From assembly GCA_964602415.1 (NCBI GenBank), contig CAZRQL010000013.1:20564-84563 (forward strand): DNA of 64,000 nt, read 5' to 3'. Shown in pieces: positions 32,849-40,144 of the stretch. Every line of letters starts with the position of its first letter. Position 1 is the first letter of the stretch. This DNA is from CAZRQL01 sp964602415. Its GTDB lineage: Bacteria > Bacteroidota > Bacteroidia > Cytophagales > Flammeovirgaceae. The notes below the pieces were generated by a model that was given only the letters and a program-made list of their open reading frames with translations, was not told the DNA's origin and did not search any database. A program made the position numbers and the translations under genes.

Positions 32849-33706
32849 TCAACCCAACTTAAATGCTATCGGGATGACCATTCTTGAGCGGACAGGCTTA
32901 CCGCGCTGTTTGCCCGGCTTCCATTTTGGCGAACCCTGCACGACACGAATGGCCTCTGCGTTGCATCCGCCTCCGTCTGCATCTATTCCTTTGACTACTT
33001 GCACATCGGTGATTGATCCGTCTCTCTCTACCACAAAGCGTACAAAAACTTTACCCTCTATACCCATTCTTTTGGCTTGTTTGGGGTACTTGATGTTTTT
33101 TTGCAAATAATCATAAAAGGCAGGGAGACCTCCGTCAGGTTGGGCTTGCTCTTCTACCACTTCAAAAATTTCATCTACTTTTTCTTCTTCTACCACTACG
33201 GCAGGGGCTTTGGAGTTCACATCATACTTTTGAGGGATGATTTGTATTTCTTTTTCGGGTTCTATGTCGATTTCGATTTTGATATCCTCAATTTTCTTTT
33301 CATCAGGAACCTCTATAATAGTAGGTGCTTGGATGATAGGTGGGGGCGGGGGCAACTGTTGGGTAGGCGGTGGGATTTCGATGGTTTCATCCATATCCAC
33401 GGTCATGGTTGGTAGCGCGCCAATGAGAATTTTTTCAAAAGTGGGCATATTGATCATTGCCCAACAAAAAGCCAGACTCAGCACTAAGCCCAAGCCCAGA
33501 TACATTTGGCTGTGTTTGTGGATGTCAACGCCAAAGAACTTTTTGGTAGAATCCTCACTGCTTGCCTTGGGCTGAGAGGCCAAAGCCAGACTGCTTTTTG
33601 AGTAAAGTCTTCTGGCTACCCATATTGAGCCAGCAATAGCGACAATGAACAAGGCCGTAACGCCAAAGTAATCCATTGCCGCTAAAAGTTTATAGAATGT
33701 GATCAT
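32849..33706 (-). CDS. TonB-family energy transducer
   Basis: A 285-aa protein linking the inner-membrane proton motive force to outer-membrane receptors. Two hydrophobic segments (about 10-32 and 68-90) flank a short cytoplasmic part; then comes a Pro/Glu-rich periplasmic spacer (PPPTQQLPPPPP, many acidic residues), then a C-terminal TonB domain (about 195-285: FYDYLQKNIKYPKQAKRMGIEGKVFVRFVV, shortened; GSPKWKPGKQRGKPVRS). It lies 48 bases after the CheY gene on the same strand and could be the last gene of that operon. Its cognate ExbBD genes are not in the window. Confidence 0.88.
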   Translation of the reverse strand: MITFYKLLAAMDYFGVTALFIVAIAGSIWVARRLYSKSSLALASQPKASSEDSTKKFFGVDIHKHSQMYLGLGLVLSLAFCWAMINMPTFEKILIGALPTMTVDMDETIEIPPPTQQLPPPPPIIQAPTIIEVPDEKKIEDIKIEIDIEPEKEIQIIPQKYDVNSKAPAVVVEEEKVDEIFEVVEEQAQPDGGLPAFYDYLQKNIKYPKQAKRMGIEGKVFVRFVVERDGSITDVQVVKGIDADGGGCNAEAIRVVQGSPKWKPGKQRGKPVRSRMVIPIAFKLG

Positions 33707-33754
33707 AAAATTGATTTTGATTTAGAGTACAACCAATAAAGATTTCCACAAGAT

Positions 33755-34114
33755 TTAAACTACTTTTTTTAGTGCACCTTTTAGGTCTTCTTCTGTAAAG
33801 GGTTTGACCAAGTAGCCGATTGCTCCCAACTTTAAGCCTTGAGAGACAACTGATTGCTGCCCTACGGCACTGATGAGCAATATTTTGGTGTCAGGCAAAT
33901 CTTCTTTGATGGCTTTGAGCACATCCAATCCAAGCATATCGGGCAAGATGTTGTCCAGTGTGATGATATCGGGCTTTAGTTTGGTAGCCAAGTCAATAGC
34001 AGTTTCGCCGTCGGGAGCATCGCCTACTATTTCATATTCTGATCCTGAGAGATGGTCTCTGATTAAAGTCCTGATATAGAGAGAGTCATCTACGATTAAA
34101 ACGCGTTTAGCCAT
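33755..34114 (-). CDS. CheY-like response regulator (receiver domain only)
   Basis: A 119-aa stand-alone receiver. Visible are the acidic pair DD (9-10), the phospho-acceptor Asp54 in ITLDNILPDM, the conserved Ser/Thr position in LLISAVG (Ser82), and the switch lysine in VKPF (Lys104). It has no output domain, so it probably acts through protein contact. Its ATG directly follows the TAA of the CheW gene (no gap), which implies translational coupling. No CheA or chemoreceptor gene lies nearby, so its kinase is encoded elsewhere. Confidence 0.9.
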   Translation of the reverse strand: MAKRVLIVDDSLYIRTLIRDHLSGSEYEIVGDAPDGETAIDLATKLKPDIITLDNILPDMLGLDVLKAIKEDLPDTKILLISAVGQQSVVSQGLKLGAIGYLVKPFTEEDLKGALKKVV

Positions 34115-34585
34115 TTAAGAAATTGTTTGTGAAATGAGTTCTTTTGATAAAACACCGTAAATATCTATCAAAAATATCAATCTGCTGCCTAATTTAACGA
34201 TTGATTTGATAAATTTTTGCTCTGCTGCCAGTTCGTGAAGCATTCCGTCAGCGGGTTCTATGGCGTTTTCGGGGATGGTGAGTGTATTGGGCACTTCTTT
34301 GACCAATACGCCTGCCTTGGCTTTTTCGTCATCCAATACCAGTGTGTAGGCAGGTATGCTGTCATCGAGTTGGGATTTTATCCCCAATCTAATTTCTAAA
34401 TCAATCACTGCCAATATAGTACCTCTCACATTGGCAACGCCGACAATATAGTTTTCTGTGAGTGGCACCCTGGAAATTTTTGGGGTGAGCACTACTTCTT
34501 TGATTTTGTCAATCTCCAAACCATATTCTTCATTGCCCAATTTAAAGACAACTATTTGGCGTTGAGTTGATATTTCCGCAGCCAT
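34115..34585 (-). CDS. CheW-like scaffold protein
   Basis: A 156-aa CheW domain protein, which in chemotaxis arrays bridges receptors and the CheA kinase. Signature segments: VVFKLGNEEYGLEIDKIKEVV (shortened: FKLGNEEYGLEID), ISRVPLTENYIVGVANVRGTILAVIDLEIRLG (shortened: NYIVGVANVRG, VIDLEIRLG), and KSIVKLGSRLIFLID. It lies between a response regulator-cyclase and a CheY-like protein. In Cytophagales without flagella such modules may control gliding, gene expression or second messengers. Confidence 0.9.
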   Translation of the reverse strand: MAAEISTQRQIVVFKLGNEEYGLEIDKIKEVVLTPKISRVPLTENYIVGVANVRGTILAVIDLEIRLGIKSQLDDSIPAYTLVLDDEKAKAGVLVKEVPNTLTIPENAIEPADGMLHELAAEQKFIKSIVKLGSRLIFLIDIYGVLSKELISQTIS

Positions 34586-34633
34586 AATCGAATTTTATTG
34601 CAATAAAAAGCAAATCAGGCACTAAAACAAGTT

Positions 34634-35728
34634 TTATTTTCTGCAAAGCACCTGATAGACCCTGATTTTGTCGCGCTTACCTTTCACAAAGAGAGGCTCC
34701 CAAGCCTGAAAATCAAATAACTCTCTGGTTTTCAGATACACAGACTCGCTCACCAGCACGGTGTTGGGGTAGTCTTTGGTGAGCATTTCAATTCTTTTTC
34801 CTGTGTTTACGGTGTCTCCGGTAATGGAAAACGAGATTTTATCCTCTGACCCCAGGTTGCCCATGATGGCTTCTCCTGCGTTCACACCCAGCCCCACGAC
34901 CAAATTACGTCCCAAGTCTTGGGCGATGGTTTTGGCTTTTTCCAGCATTTCCAAGGCGCAAAAAATGGCATTGGCTTCGGGGTTGGAGTCGGCCAGCGGT
35001 GCGCCAAAGACAGAGAAGATTTCATCACCAACAAATTGGTTGACAGTGCCTTTGTGTTTTTTGACAACTTCGGTCATCACCGAGTAGTAGTGGTTGAGAA
35101 GGCCTACGACTTCTTTTGGGCTAAACTCTTCGCTCATCTGCGTAAAGCCCCTGATATCACAAAACAATACCGTCAAATACCTTTGCTCCCCCTCCAAGAA
35201 CAAATCACTGCCGTGGTGGTTGAGGGTTTTTTCGACTACGTGCTGGGGGACGTACTTCATAAACAATTTGAGCGTTCTTTCTTGCTCGGCTACTTTTTGT
35301 TGGAGTTGCTCAAAAAGATGGCGGTTGTGTTTTTGGAGCATGTACATTTGCCGCGCATTTTCTATGGTCATTCTCAGGTCGTTTTCGTCCCAAGGCTTGG
35401 TGATGTAGCGAAAAATGCTTCCTTTGTTGATGGCGTGTACAATAGCCTCAACGTCTGCATAGCCCGTCAAGATAATTCTGATGATATCGGGAAACTCAGG
35501 GATGATGCGCTCAAAAAATTGCACCCCTGTCATTTCGGGCATTCTTTGGTCGGCAATAATCAAGTCTATATCTTTTTGATGCAAAATTTGATACGCTTCT
35601 GCTGCGCTTTGGGCTGTGGTGATTTCATAATCACGTCGAAAAGATGCCCTGAAAGAGACTAAATTTTGGTATTCGTCATCCACGTAAAGAATGGTGAATT
35701 TATTCTTTTCAAAAGATAGTGGGCTCAT
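34634..35728 (-). CDS. Response regulator with class III adenylate/guanylate cyclase domain
   Basis: A 364-aa protein. Residues 10-130 form a receiver (DD17-18, phospho-acceptor Asp60 in IADQRMPEM, Lys111 in TKPW), followed by a coiled coil (about 130-180) and a class III nucleotide cyclase domain (about 185-362). Metal-binding aspartates are Asp191 (FCDIRGFT) and Asp235 (FVGDEI); the transition-state residues Asn308 and Arg312 are present (GDTVNTGKRIE). The position usually occupied by the adenine-selecting lysine (KF/YIGD) is Gln231, so the product, cAMP or cGMP, is uncertain. Its ATG overlaps the stop of the upstream lipoprotein gene (ATGA). Likely makes a cyclic nucleotide on phosphorylation. 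Confidence 0.88.
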   Translation of the reverse strand: MSPLSFEKNKFTILYVDDEYQNLVSFRASFRRDYEITTAQSAAEAYQILHQKDIDLIIADQRMPEMTGVQFFERIIPEFPDIIRIILTGYADVEAIVHAINKGSIFRYITKPWDENDLRMTIENARQMYMLQKHNRHLFEQLQQKVAEQERTLKLFMKYVPQHVVEKTLNHHGSDLFLEGEQRYLTVLFCDIRGFTQMSEEFSPKEVVGLLNHYYSVMTEVVKKHKGTVNQFVGDEIFSVFGAPLADSNPEANAIFCALEMLEKAKTIAQDLGRNLVVGLGVNAGEAIMGNLGSEDKISFSITGDTVNTGKRIEMLTKDYPNTVLVSESVYLKTRELFDFQAWEPLFVKGKRDKIRVYQVLCRK

Positions 35729-36162
35729 CTGCTTTCGAACTCTATTTTGTAATTGATACCGTCTGCCGATAATTTAATGACAAGTTTATCCTCAGTAAGG
35801 CTCAATACTTCACAATCATTTTGAAAGGCTGTATTGGCGATGACAAAGCCTTTGCCAGTATTGTTTACGTCCCAGAGAAAATTGTCTGTAGTGCCGCAGG
35901 AGTCGGGGTAGTTCATGGAGCCACGCCTTACCTCATCGATGGTTTTACGAAAAACAATCCTTGCGAGTTGCTGACAAGCAGTGAGTTGTTGCTCTACTTC
36001 ATTGATAAACAGTTTTTTTATAAACCAATTTTTCCCTGCATCCATAAATTCGATGGCATAGAGGGGTTTTATTTTTCCGACGGGGGGCGCGCCGGGGTTT
36101 CTATTGCAAGAAAAATACTGCACAGCCCAACACACAATCAAACACAAGCTGATTTTTTTCAT
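35725..36162 (-). CDS. Predicted lipoprotein, function unknown
   Basis: Not recognised. The 145-aa product has a lipoprotein-type signal ending QYFSC (Cys19), a short Pro/Gly linker, and a soluble domain with several cysteines (TACQQ, DSCGTTDN, QNDCEVL) and an alternating C-terminal strand region. It sits between another exported protein (12-base gap) and the response regulator-cyclase (four-base overlap). This position suggests a periplasmic sensing or accessory part of the same signalling unit, but nothing in its sequence proves that. Confidence 0.6.
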   Translation of the reverse strand: MKKISLCLIVCWAVQYFSCNRNPGAPPVGKIKPLYAIEFMDAGKNWFIKKLFINEVEQQLTACQQLARIVFRKTIDEVRRGSMNYPDSCGTTDNFLWDVNNTGKGFVIANTAFQNDCEVLSLTEDKLVIKLSADGINYKIEFESR

Positions 36163-36174
36163 AGTAAATTGGGT

Positions 36175-36936
36175 CTATCTCACTGAATAAGTCGCTTTTA
36201 TGATACTGTATCCTGCCGGAATAGGGAGCGAACCCCCGCTTTTTATCCAGCGGTTGATTTTTATGTACACTTCGTAGCTACCGGGTCTGAACTGACCGGA
36301 TAGCTCAAATATTCCGGTCAATTGGTTGATTTTGAAGCTACAAAAAGAGCAACGGCTTCTGTCGTCGGGAAAAAGATACCCGGCAGAAGGTTTTCCAAAA
36401 TCATCCATAGGCCGCACAAGCTCAAAAGTAACTGAGTCAGAGTTGGAAGCGTCAACTTCTATGCCGCCCGGCTCAGTGGTATGGAGGCTTTTGATTAGGC
36501 TTAACGGTTTGATGCTCAAAGGTTGGTACGAGCCGACCGCAGGGGAAGTCAAAATTTTGGCTTCTAAAAAAAAATCTGCCAGCCCGGCCCTGCTTAATCT
36601 AAAGCCCAGATAATAAGGCACGTTGCCCAAAAAAGGGATGGCACTCAGGTTGAAAGACGTTTTGTAGCAGGTGAGCCAAAGTTTAGAAGTGTCTAACAGG
36701 GATTGAGAAATTTTTTTTGGGGTAAAACTCTTGAGTAGAGTAAAACTCTGAGAAACAAGCTCTAAAGTGGTATTTGTGGGTAAAGTATCCGGCGAGACCA
36801 ATTTAATTTCTACCACAAACTCATTTTTGCGCTCTACCGAAGAAGTAATAAAGCCGGATAAGATTTGATTTTGGGCATAAAGACTTGGTAGGCAAATATT
36901 TACTATTGAGAACCACACAGCATCGCATAAGCGCAT
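36175..36936 (-). CDS. Exported protein of unknown function
   Basis: Not recognised. The 253-aa product begins with a signal-like stretch (MRLCDAVWFSIVNICL, cleavage probably after LYA near residue 21), followed by a beta-strand-rich body with no transmembrane helix. A CSFC pair (about 203-206) could form a disulfide. The C-terminus (FRPGSYEVYIKINRW, GYSIIKATYSV) looks like an immunoglobulin-type sandwich strand pattern. It is the first gene of the leftward signalling operon, behind a good TTG-N21-TAATTTTG promoter. Confidence 0.6.
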   Translation of the reverse strand: MRLCDAVWFSIVNICLPSLYAQNQILSGFITSSVERKNEFVVEIKLVSPDTLPTNTTLELVSQSFTLLKSFTPKKISQSLLDTSKLWLTCYKTSFNLSAIPFLGNVPYYLGFRLSRAGLADFFLEAKILTSPAVGSYQPLSIKPLSLIKSLHTTEPGGIEVDASNSDSVTFELVRPMDDFGKPSAGYLFPDDRSRCSFCSFKINQLTGIFELSGQFRPGSYEVYIKINRWIKSGGSLPIPAGYSIIKATYSVR

Positions 36937-36953
36937 ACAGATTTTATTTGTTA

Positions 36954-36985
36954 CAAAATTAATTTCTTTTTTTGCTTGTTGTCAA
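36954..36985 (-). promoter_or_regulatory. Promoter of the leftward signalling operon
   Basis: On the minus strand, TTG (36985-36983), a 21-base spacer, TAATTTTG (36961-36954), 18 bases before the ATG at 36936. It matches the Bacteroidota consensus. Confidence 0.6.
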
Positions 36986-36994
36986 TATTTTTGT

Positions 36995-37663
36995 TTAAGC
37001 TATATTAATGTCATAAAAGTTGCTTACTGCTTGGAAACCATCAATTTTACTCCCCTCTCGACTCAAACCAATCGCCTGCATACCGGCTTGCGAAGCCGCA
37101 GACAGTTCGCTGATGTTGTCGGATAAAAACAAAATTTCTTTGGGCTTTAGTTTTATTTCAGAGCAAATCTTTGTGTATGAATGACTTTCCAATTTCCCCC
37201 CGATGGCTGTGTCAAAATACCCCGAAAGTAGGTACGTCAAATCACCTGCCACCGAATAGCCAAAAATGAGCTTTTGGGCTTCTACGGACCCGGAAGAATA
37301 AACATACAACTTTAGTCCCATTGATTTCCAATGCCTCAAATTGGGGGCTGTGTCGGGATACATGTGCCCTTTTATTTGTCCGCTTTGGTAGCCTTGCCGC
37401 CAAATCATCCCCTGCAAAGCCTTGAGCGCAAATATTTTGCGGTCTTCATCTATCCAACGCTCCAAAGTAGAAATACAGCCTTGCGTATCCAAATCGCTCC
37501 CAACTTCTTGGCGCACTTTGTCCAAATACGGCGCAACCAGCTTAGCGTGTTGTTCGACAAACTCAGCCAAATGTCGGCGGCTGTAAGGAAACAGCACTTC
37601 TTTGACAAATGCAATCGAACTGGTCGTGCCCTCAACATCGGTGAGTATGGCTTTGGTTTTCAT
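36995..37663 (-). CDS. mtnC: Acireductone synthase (enolase-phosphatase E1)
   Basis: Bifunctional enzyme of the methionine salvage pathway: enolises and dephosphorylates 2,3-diketo-5-methylthiopentyl-1-phosphate to the acireductone. The 222-aa HAD-superfamily protein has the nucleophile in LTDVEGTT (Asp9), SIAFVKEVLFPY, the YVYSSGSVEAQK segment with the second HAD motif serine, and the C-terminal FLSDNISEL with the metal-binding aspartate. No other mtn genes lie next to it. It is divergent from pbpC. Confidence 0.93.
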   Translation of the reverse strand: MKTKAILTDVEGTTSSIAFVKEVLFPYSRRHLAEFVEQHAKLVAPYLDKVRQEVGSDLDTQGCISTLERWIDEDRKIFALKALQGMIWRQGYQSGQIKGHMYPDTAPNLRHWKSMGLKLYVYSSGSVEAQKLIFGYSVAGDLTYLLSGYFDTAIGGKLESHSYTKICSEIKLKPKEILFLSDNISELSAASQAGMQAIGLSREGSKIDGFQAVSNFYDINIA

Positions 37664-37760
37664 AATAAATTAATTAAACAGGTATTTGCTTGGCAGTTCC
37701 AATGATTTGAGAATACAAACCAATCAATTTTACACAAATTTGCGCCAATTTGTTGGCTCT

Positions 37761-40067
37761 ATGAAATTGTTTACCAAAACCAAAATCAAGCGCAGTTTCC
37801 GTTTTTTGGTGTTAGGATTCACAGCCGTGGTTTTGGTGTTTTTTTGGTTGAATTTGCTTTTTCCTTTACGGGTCAATATAGATTTTTCAAAAATAATAGC
37901 CGATAAAGATGGCAACCCCCAACACATTTTTCTCAACCGCTCGGACAAGTGGCGCATCAAGGTCGAACTGCATGAAATTAGCGAAGACTTGCGGCGCATC
38001 ATCGTATTCAAAGAGGATAAATATTTTTATTATCATTTGGGAATCAATCCTTTGTCTATACTTCGCGCACTTGCCAAAAATCTGCTTTCTGCCCGTGTAA
38101 CTTCGGGGGCTTCTACCATTACGATGCAGGTAGCCCGCATGCTTGAGCCTCGCCCCCGCAACATTAAGTCAAAAATCATCGAAGCCTTTTGCGCTTTGCA
38201 ACTTGAATGGCAATACAGCAAAGATGAAATTTTGCAAATGTATCTCAATTTAGTGCCCTATGGCGGCAATATCGAAGGGGCTAAGTCGGCTTCTTTGCTG
38301 TTTTTGGGTGTTGAGCCTGAGAAACTTAGCCCCGCTCAAGTGGTGACTCTGGCCATTGTGCCCAATCGCCCCACCTCCCTTGCTTTGGGTAAAAATAACC
38401 AAACCATTGAAAAAGAGCGTAATACTTGGATACAAAGGCTTGCGCGTGCGGGCATACTAAGCCCGCAGCAAGCCCAACAAGCCCTGTCTGAGCCTTTGGA
38501 TGCCCGTAGGCGCACACCTCCACGAAACATGCCACATTTGGCCAACTACTTAAGAGCCAAGCATCCTGACAAAGACTTCATCGCCACGACCATAGACCCG
38601 AATTTGCAAGACCGCATCGAAAAACTTGCCTATCAGTACATCCAACACCAAAAAAACTTCAATATCAACAACTCGGCTATTTTGATGGTAGAGAATTCGA
38701 CCCGCAACGTAGTGGCTTACTTGGGCTCTCCCGACTTCGGGGATTCGCAGCACGGAGGTCAAGTCAACGGGGTGTTAGCGTACCGCTCACCGGGCAGTGC
38801 CCTGAAGCCGCTTTTGTACGGCATAGCCTTTGACCAAGGCCTGATTACGCCCGCAACGGTGCTCTACGATGTGCCTTACAATTTCGACGGCTACGCCCCT
38901 GAGAATTTCGATTTGCGGTACCGCGGGAAAATTTCAGCCCAAGATGCCTTGGCTACCTCCCTCAATATCACCGCTGTAAAGCTCTTAGACCAAATCGGAA
39001 AAGATAAGGTCATCGAAAAACTCAGCCTTTGCGGGTTTCGCAGGGTTGAGCGAGACCGCTCCAATTTGGGGCTTTCCCTCGCGCTGGGGGGATGTGCCAC
39101 CAATCTCTGGGAACTCACGGGACTGTATGCAAGTTTGGCTCAGCAAGGCAAGTACTTGCCTTTGAATGTATTGAATGCTGAAAATTCGGCTGACTCCGAT
39201 TCAAAGGTCGAGATTTTGTCGCCTCAGGCCGCTTATATGCTCGCCCAAATCCTGACCACCGCCCAACGCCCCGACATACCCAATGCCTCACAGAGTGCCC
39301 TCAATATCCCCCAAATTGCTTGGAAAACAGGCACTTCCTATGGCAGGAGAGACGCTTGGTGTTTGGGCTTCAACCGCTTGTACACCGTAGGGGTTTGGGT
39401 AGGAAATTTTGACAATACTGGCGTTCAAGAACTTACAGGTGGACAGGTAGCCGCCCCGCTGCTGTTTAAAATCTTTCAAAATCTGCCCAACCAGTGGCTC
39501 TCTTTTCCCGAAAAACTCCAGACCCGTCTGGTCTGCAAAGAAACCGGACTTCCTGTCAATAGCTTCTGTTTCAATGCTATAGAAGATTTTTTTATACCCG
39601 GTGTTTCCAGCAGTCAGGTGTGCACCCACATGAAAGAGTACATCACCGACGAAGCCGAAAAGATGACCTATTGTAAACTCTGCCAGCCTGCCAATGGCTA
39701 CAAAAGGGTGCTGTTTGAAAATTTTGACCCCGCTCTAAAGAATTTTTACCTTACTACCCACTCTCAGCCCCTCTTACCCCCTCCTCACAATCCTGATTGC
39801 CAAAGTATTAGTACAAACATAGCCCCCAAAATCACCTCCCCTTTGCCCAAAAGAAAATATACTTTGCTGCACCCAAACTCCCAAATCGCTCTTTCCTGTC
39901 AAACGTCAACCGATATACACTACGTTTATTGGTACGTAAACAATCAATTTTACGCCAAATCTGAGGCGGCAAAAACCGTTTTTCTTAGCCCTCCCAAAGG
40001 AAGGGTCAAAATATCCTGTACCGATGAGCGGGGTAAAAACACTGATATTGAGATTTTTGTGGATTGA
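37761..40067 (+). CDS. pbpC: Penicillin-binding protein 1C
   Basis: Bifunctional murein synthase in the inner membrane. The 768-aa protein starts at MKLFTKTK; the upstream open frame is not family-like. It has one N-terminal membrane anchor (about 14-35), a GT51 glycosyltransferase domain with the catalytic glutamate in FKEDKYFYYH (Glu85) and SGASTITMQVARM, then a transpeptidase domain with the SxxK serine in SPGSALKP (Ser346), SLN in ATSLNITA, and the KTGTS box, and a C-terminal domain typical of PBP1C (PSPNxxI-like strands, here near 700-768). Convergent with uvrA. Confidence 0.93.
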   Translation: MKLFTKTKIKRSFRFLVLGFTAVVLVFFWLNLLFPLRVNIDFSKIIADKDGNPQHIFLNRSDKWRIKVELHEISEDLRRIIVFKEDKYFYYHLGINPLSILRALAKNLLSARVTSGASTITMQVARMLEPRPRNIKSKIIEAFCALQLEWQYSKDEILQMYLNLVPYGGNIEGAKSASLLFLGVEPEKLSPAQVVTLAIVPNRPTSLALGKNNQTIEKERNTWIQRLARAGILSPQQAQQALSEPLDARRRTPPRNMPHLANYLRAKHPDKDFIATTIDPNLQDRIEKLAYQYIQHQKNFNINNSAILMVENSTRNVVAYLGSPDFGDSQHGGQVNGVLAYRSPGSALKPLLYGIAFDQGLITPATVLYDVPYNFDGYAPENFDLRYRGKISAQDALATSLNITAVKLLDQIGKDKVIEKLSLCGFRRVERDRSNLGLSLALGGCATNLWELTGLYASLAQQGKYLPLNVLNAENSADSDSKVEILSPQAAYMLAQILTTAQRPDIPNASQSALNIPQIAWKTGTSYGRRDAWCLGFNRLYTVGVWVGNFDNTGVQELTGGQVAAPLLFKIFQNLPNQWLSFPEKLQTRLVCKETGLPVNSFCFNAIEDFFIPGVSSSQVCTHMKEYITDEAEKMTYCKLCQPANGYKRVLFENFDPALKNFYLTTHSQPLLPPPHNPDCQSISTNIAPKITSPLPKRKYTLLHPNSQIALSCQTSTDIHYVYWYVNNQFYAKSEAAKTVFLSPPKGRVKISCTDERGKNTDIEIFVD

Positions 40068-40144
40068 GGGTTGTTTGTCGTTTTCCGTATTTTGGTCAAA
40101 TGCTTAGGCTCTAATCGTTCATTTGCTCCCTGCTTCAGATTTTG

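Noticed and set aside
34919..35662. 247-codon frame on the plus strand
   Set aside because: Antisense to the response regulator-cyclase gene; it reads as a shadow frame with His/Phe-rich, non-family sequence.
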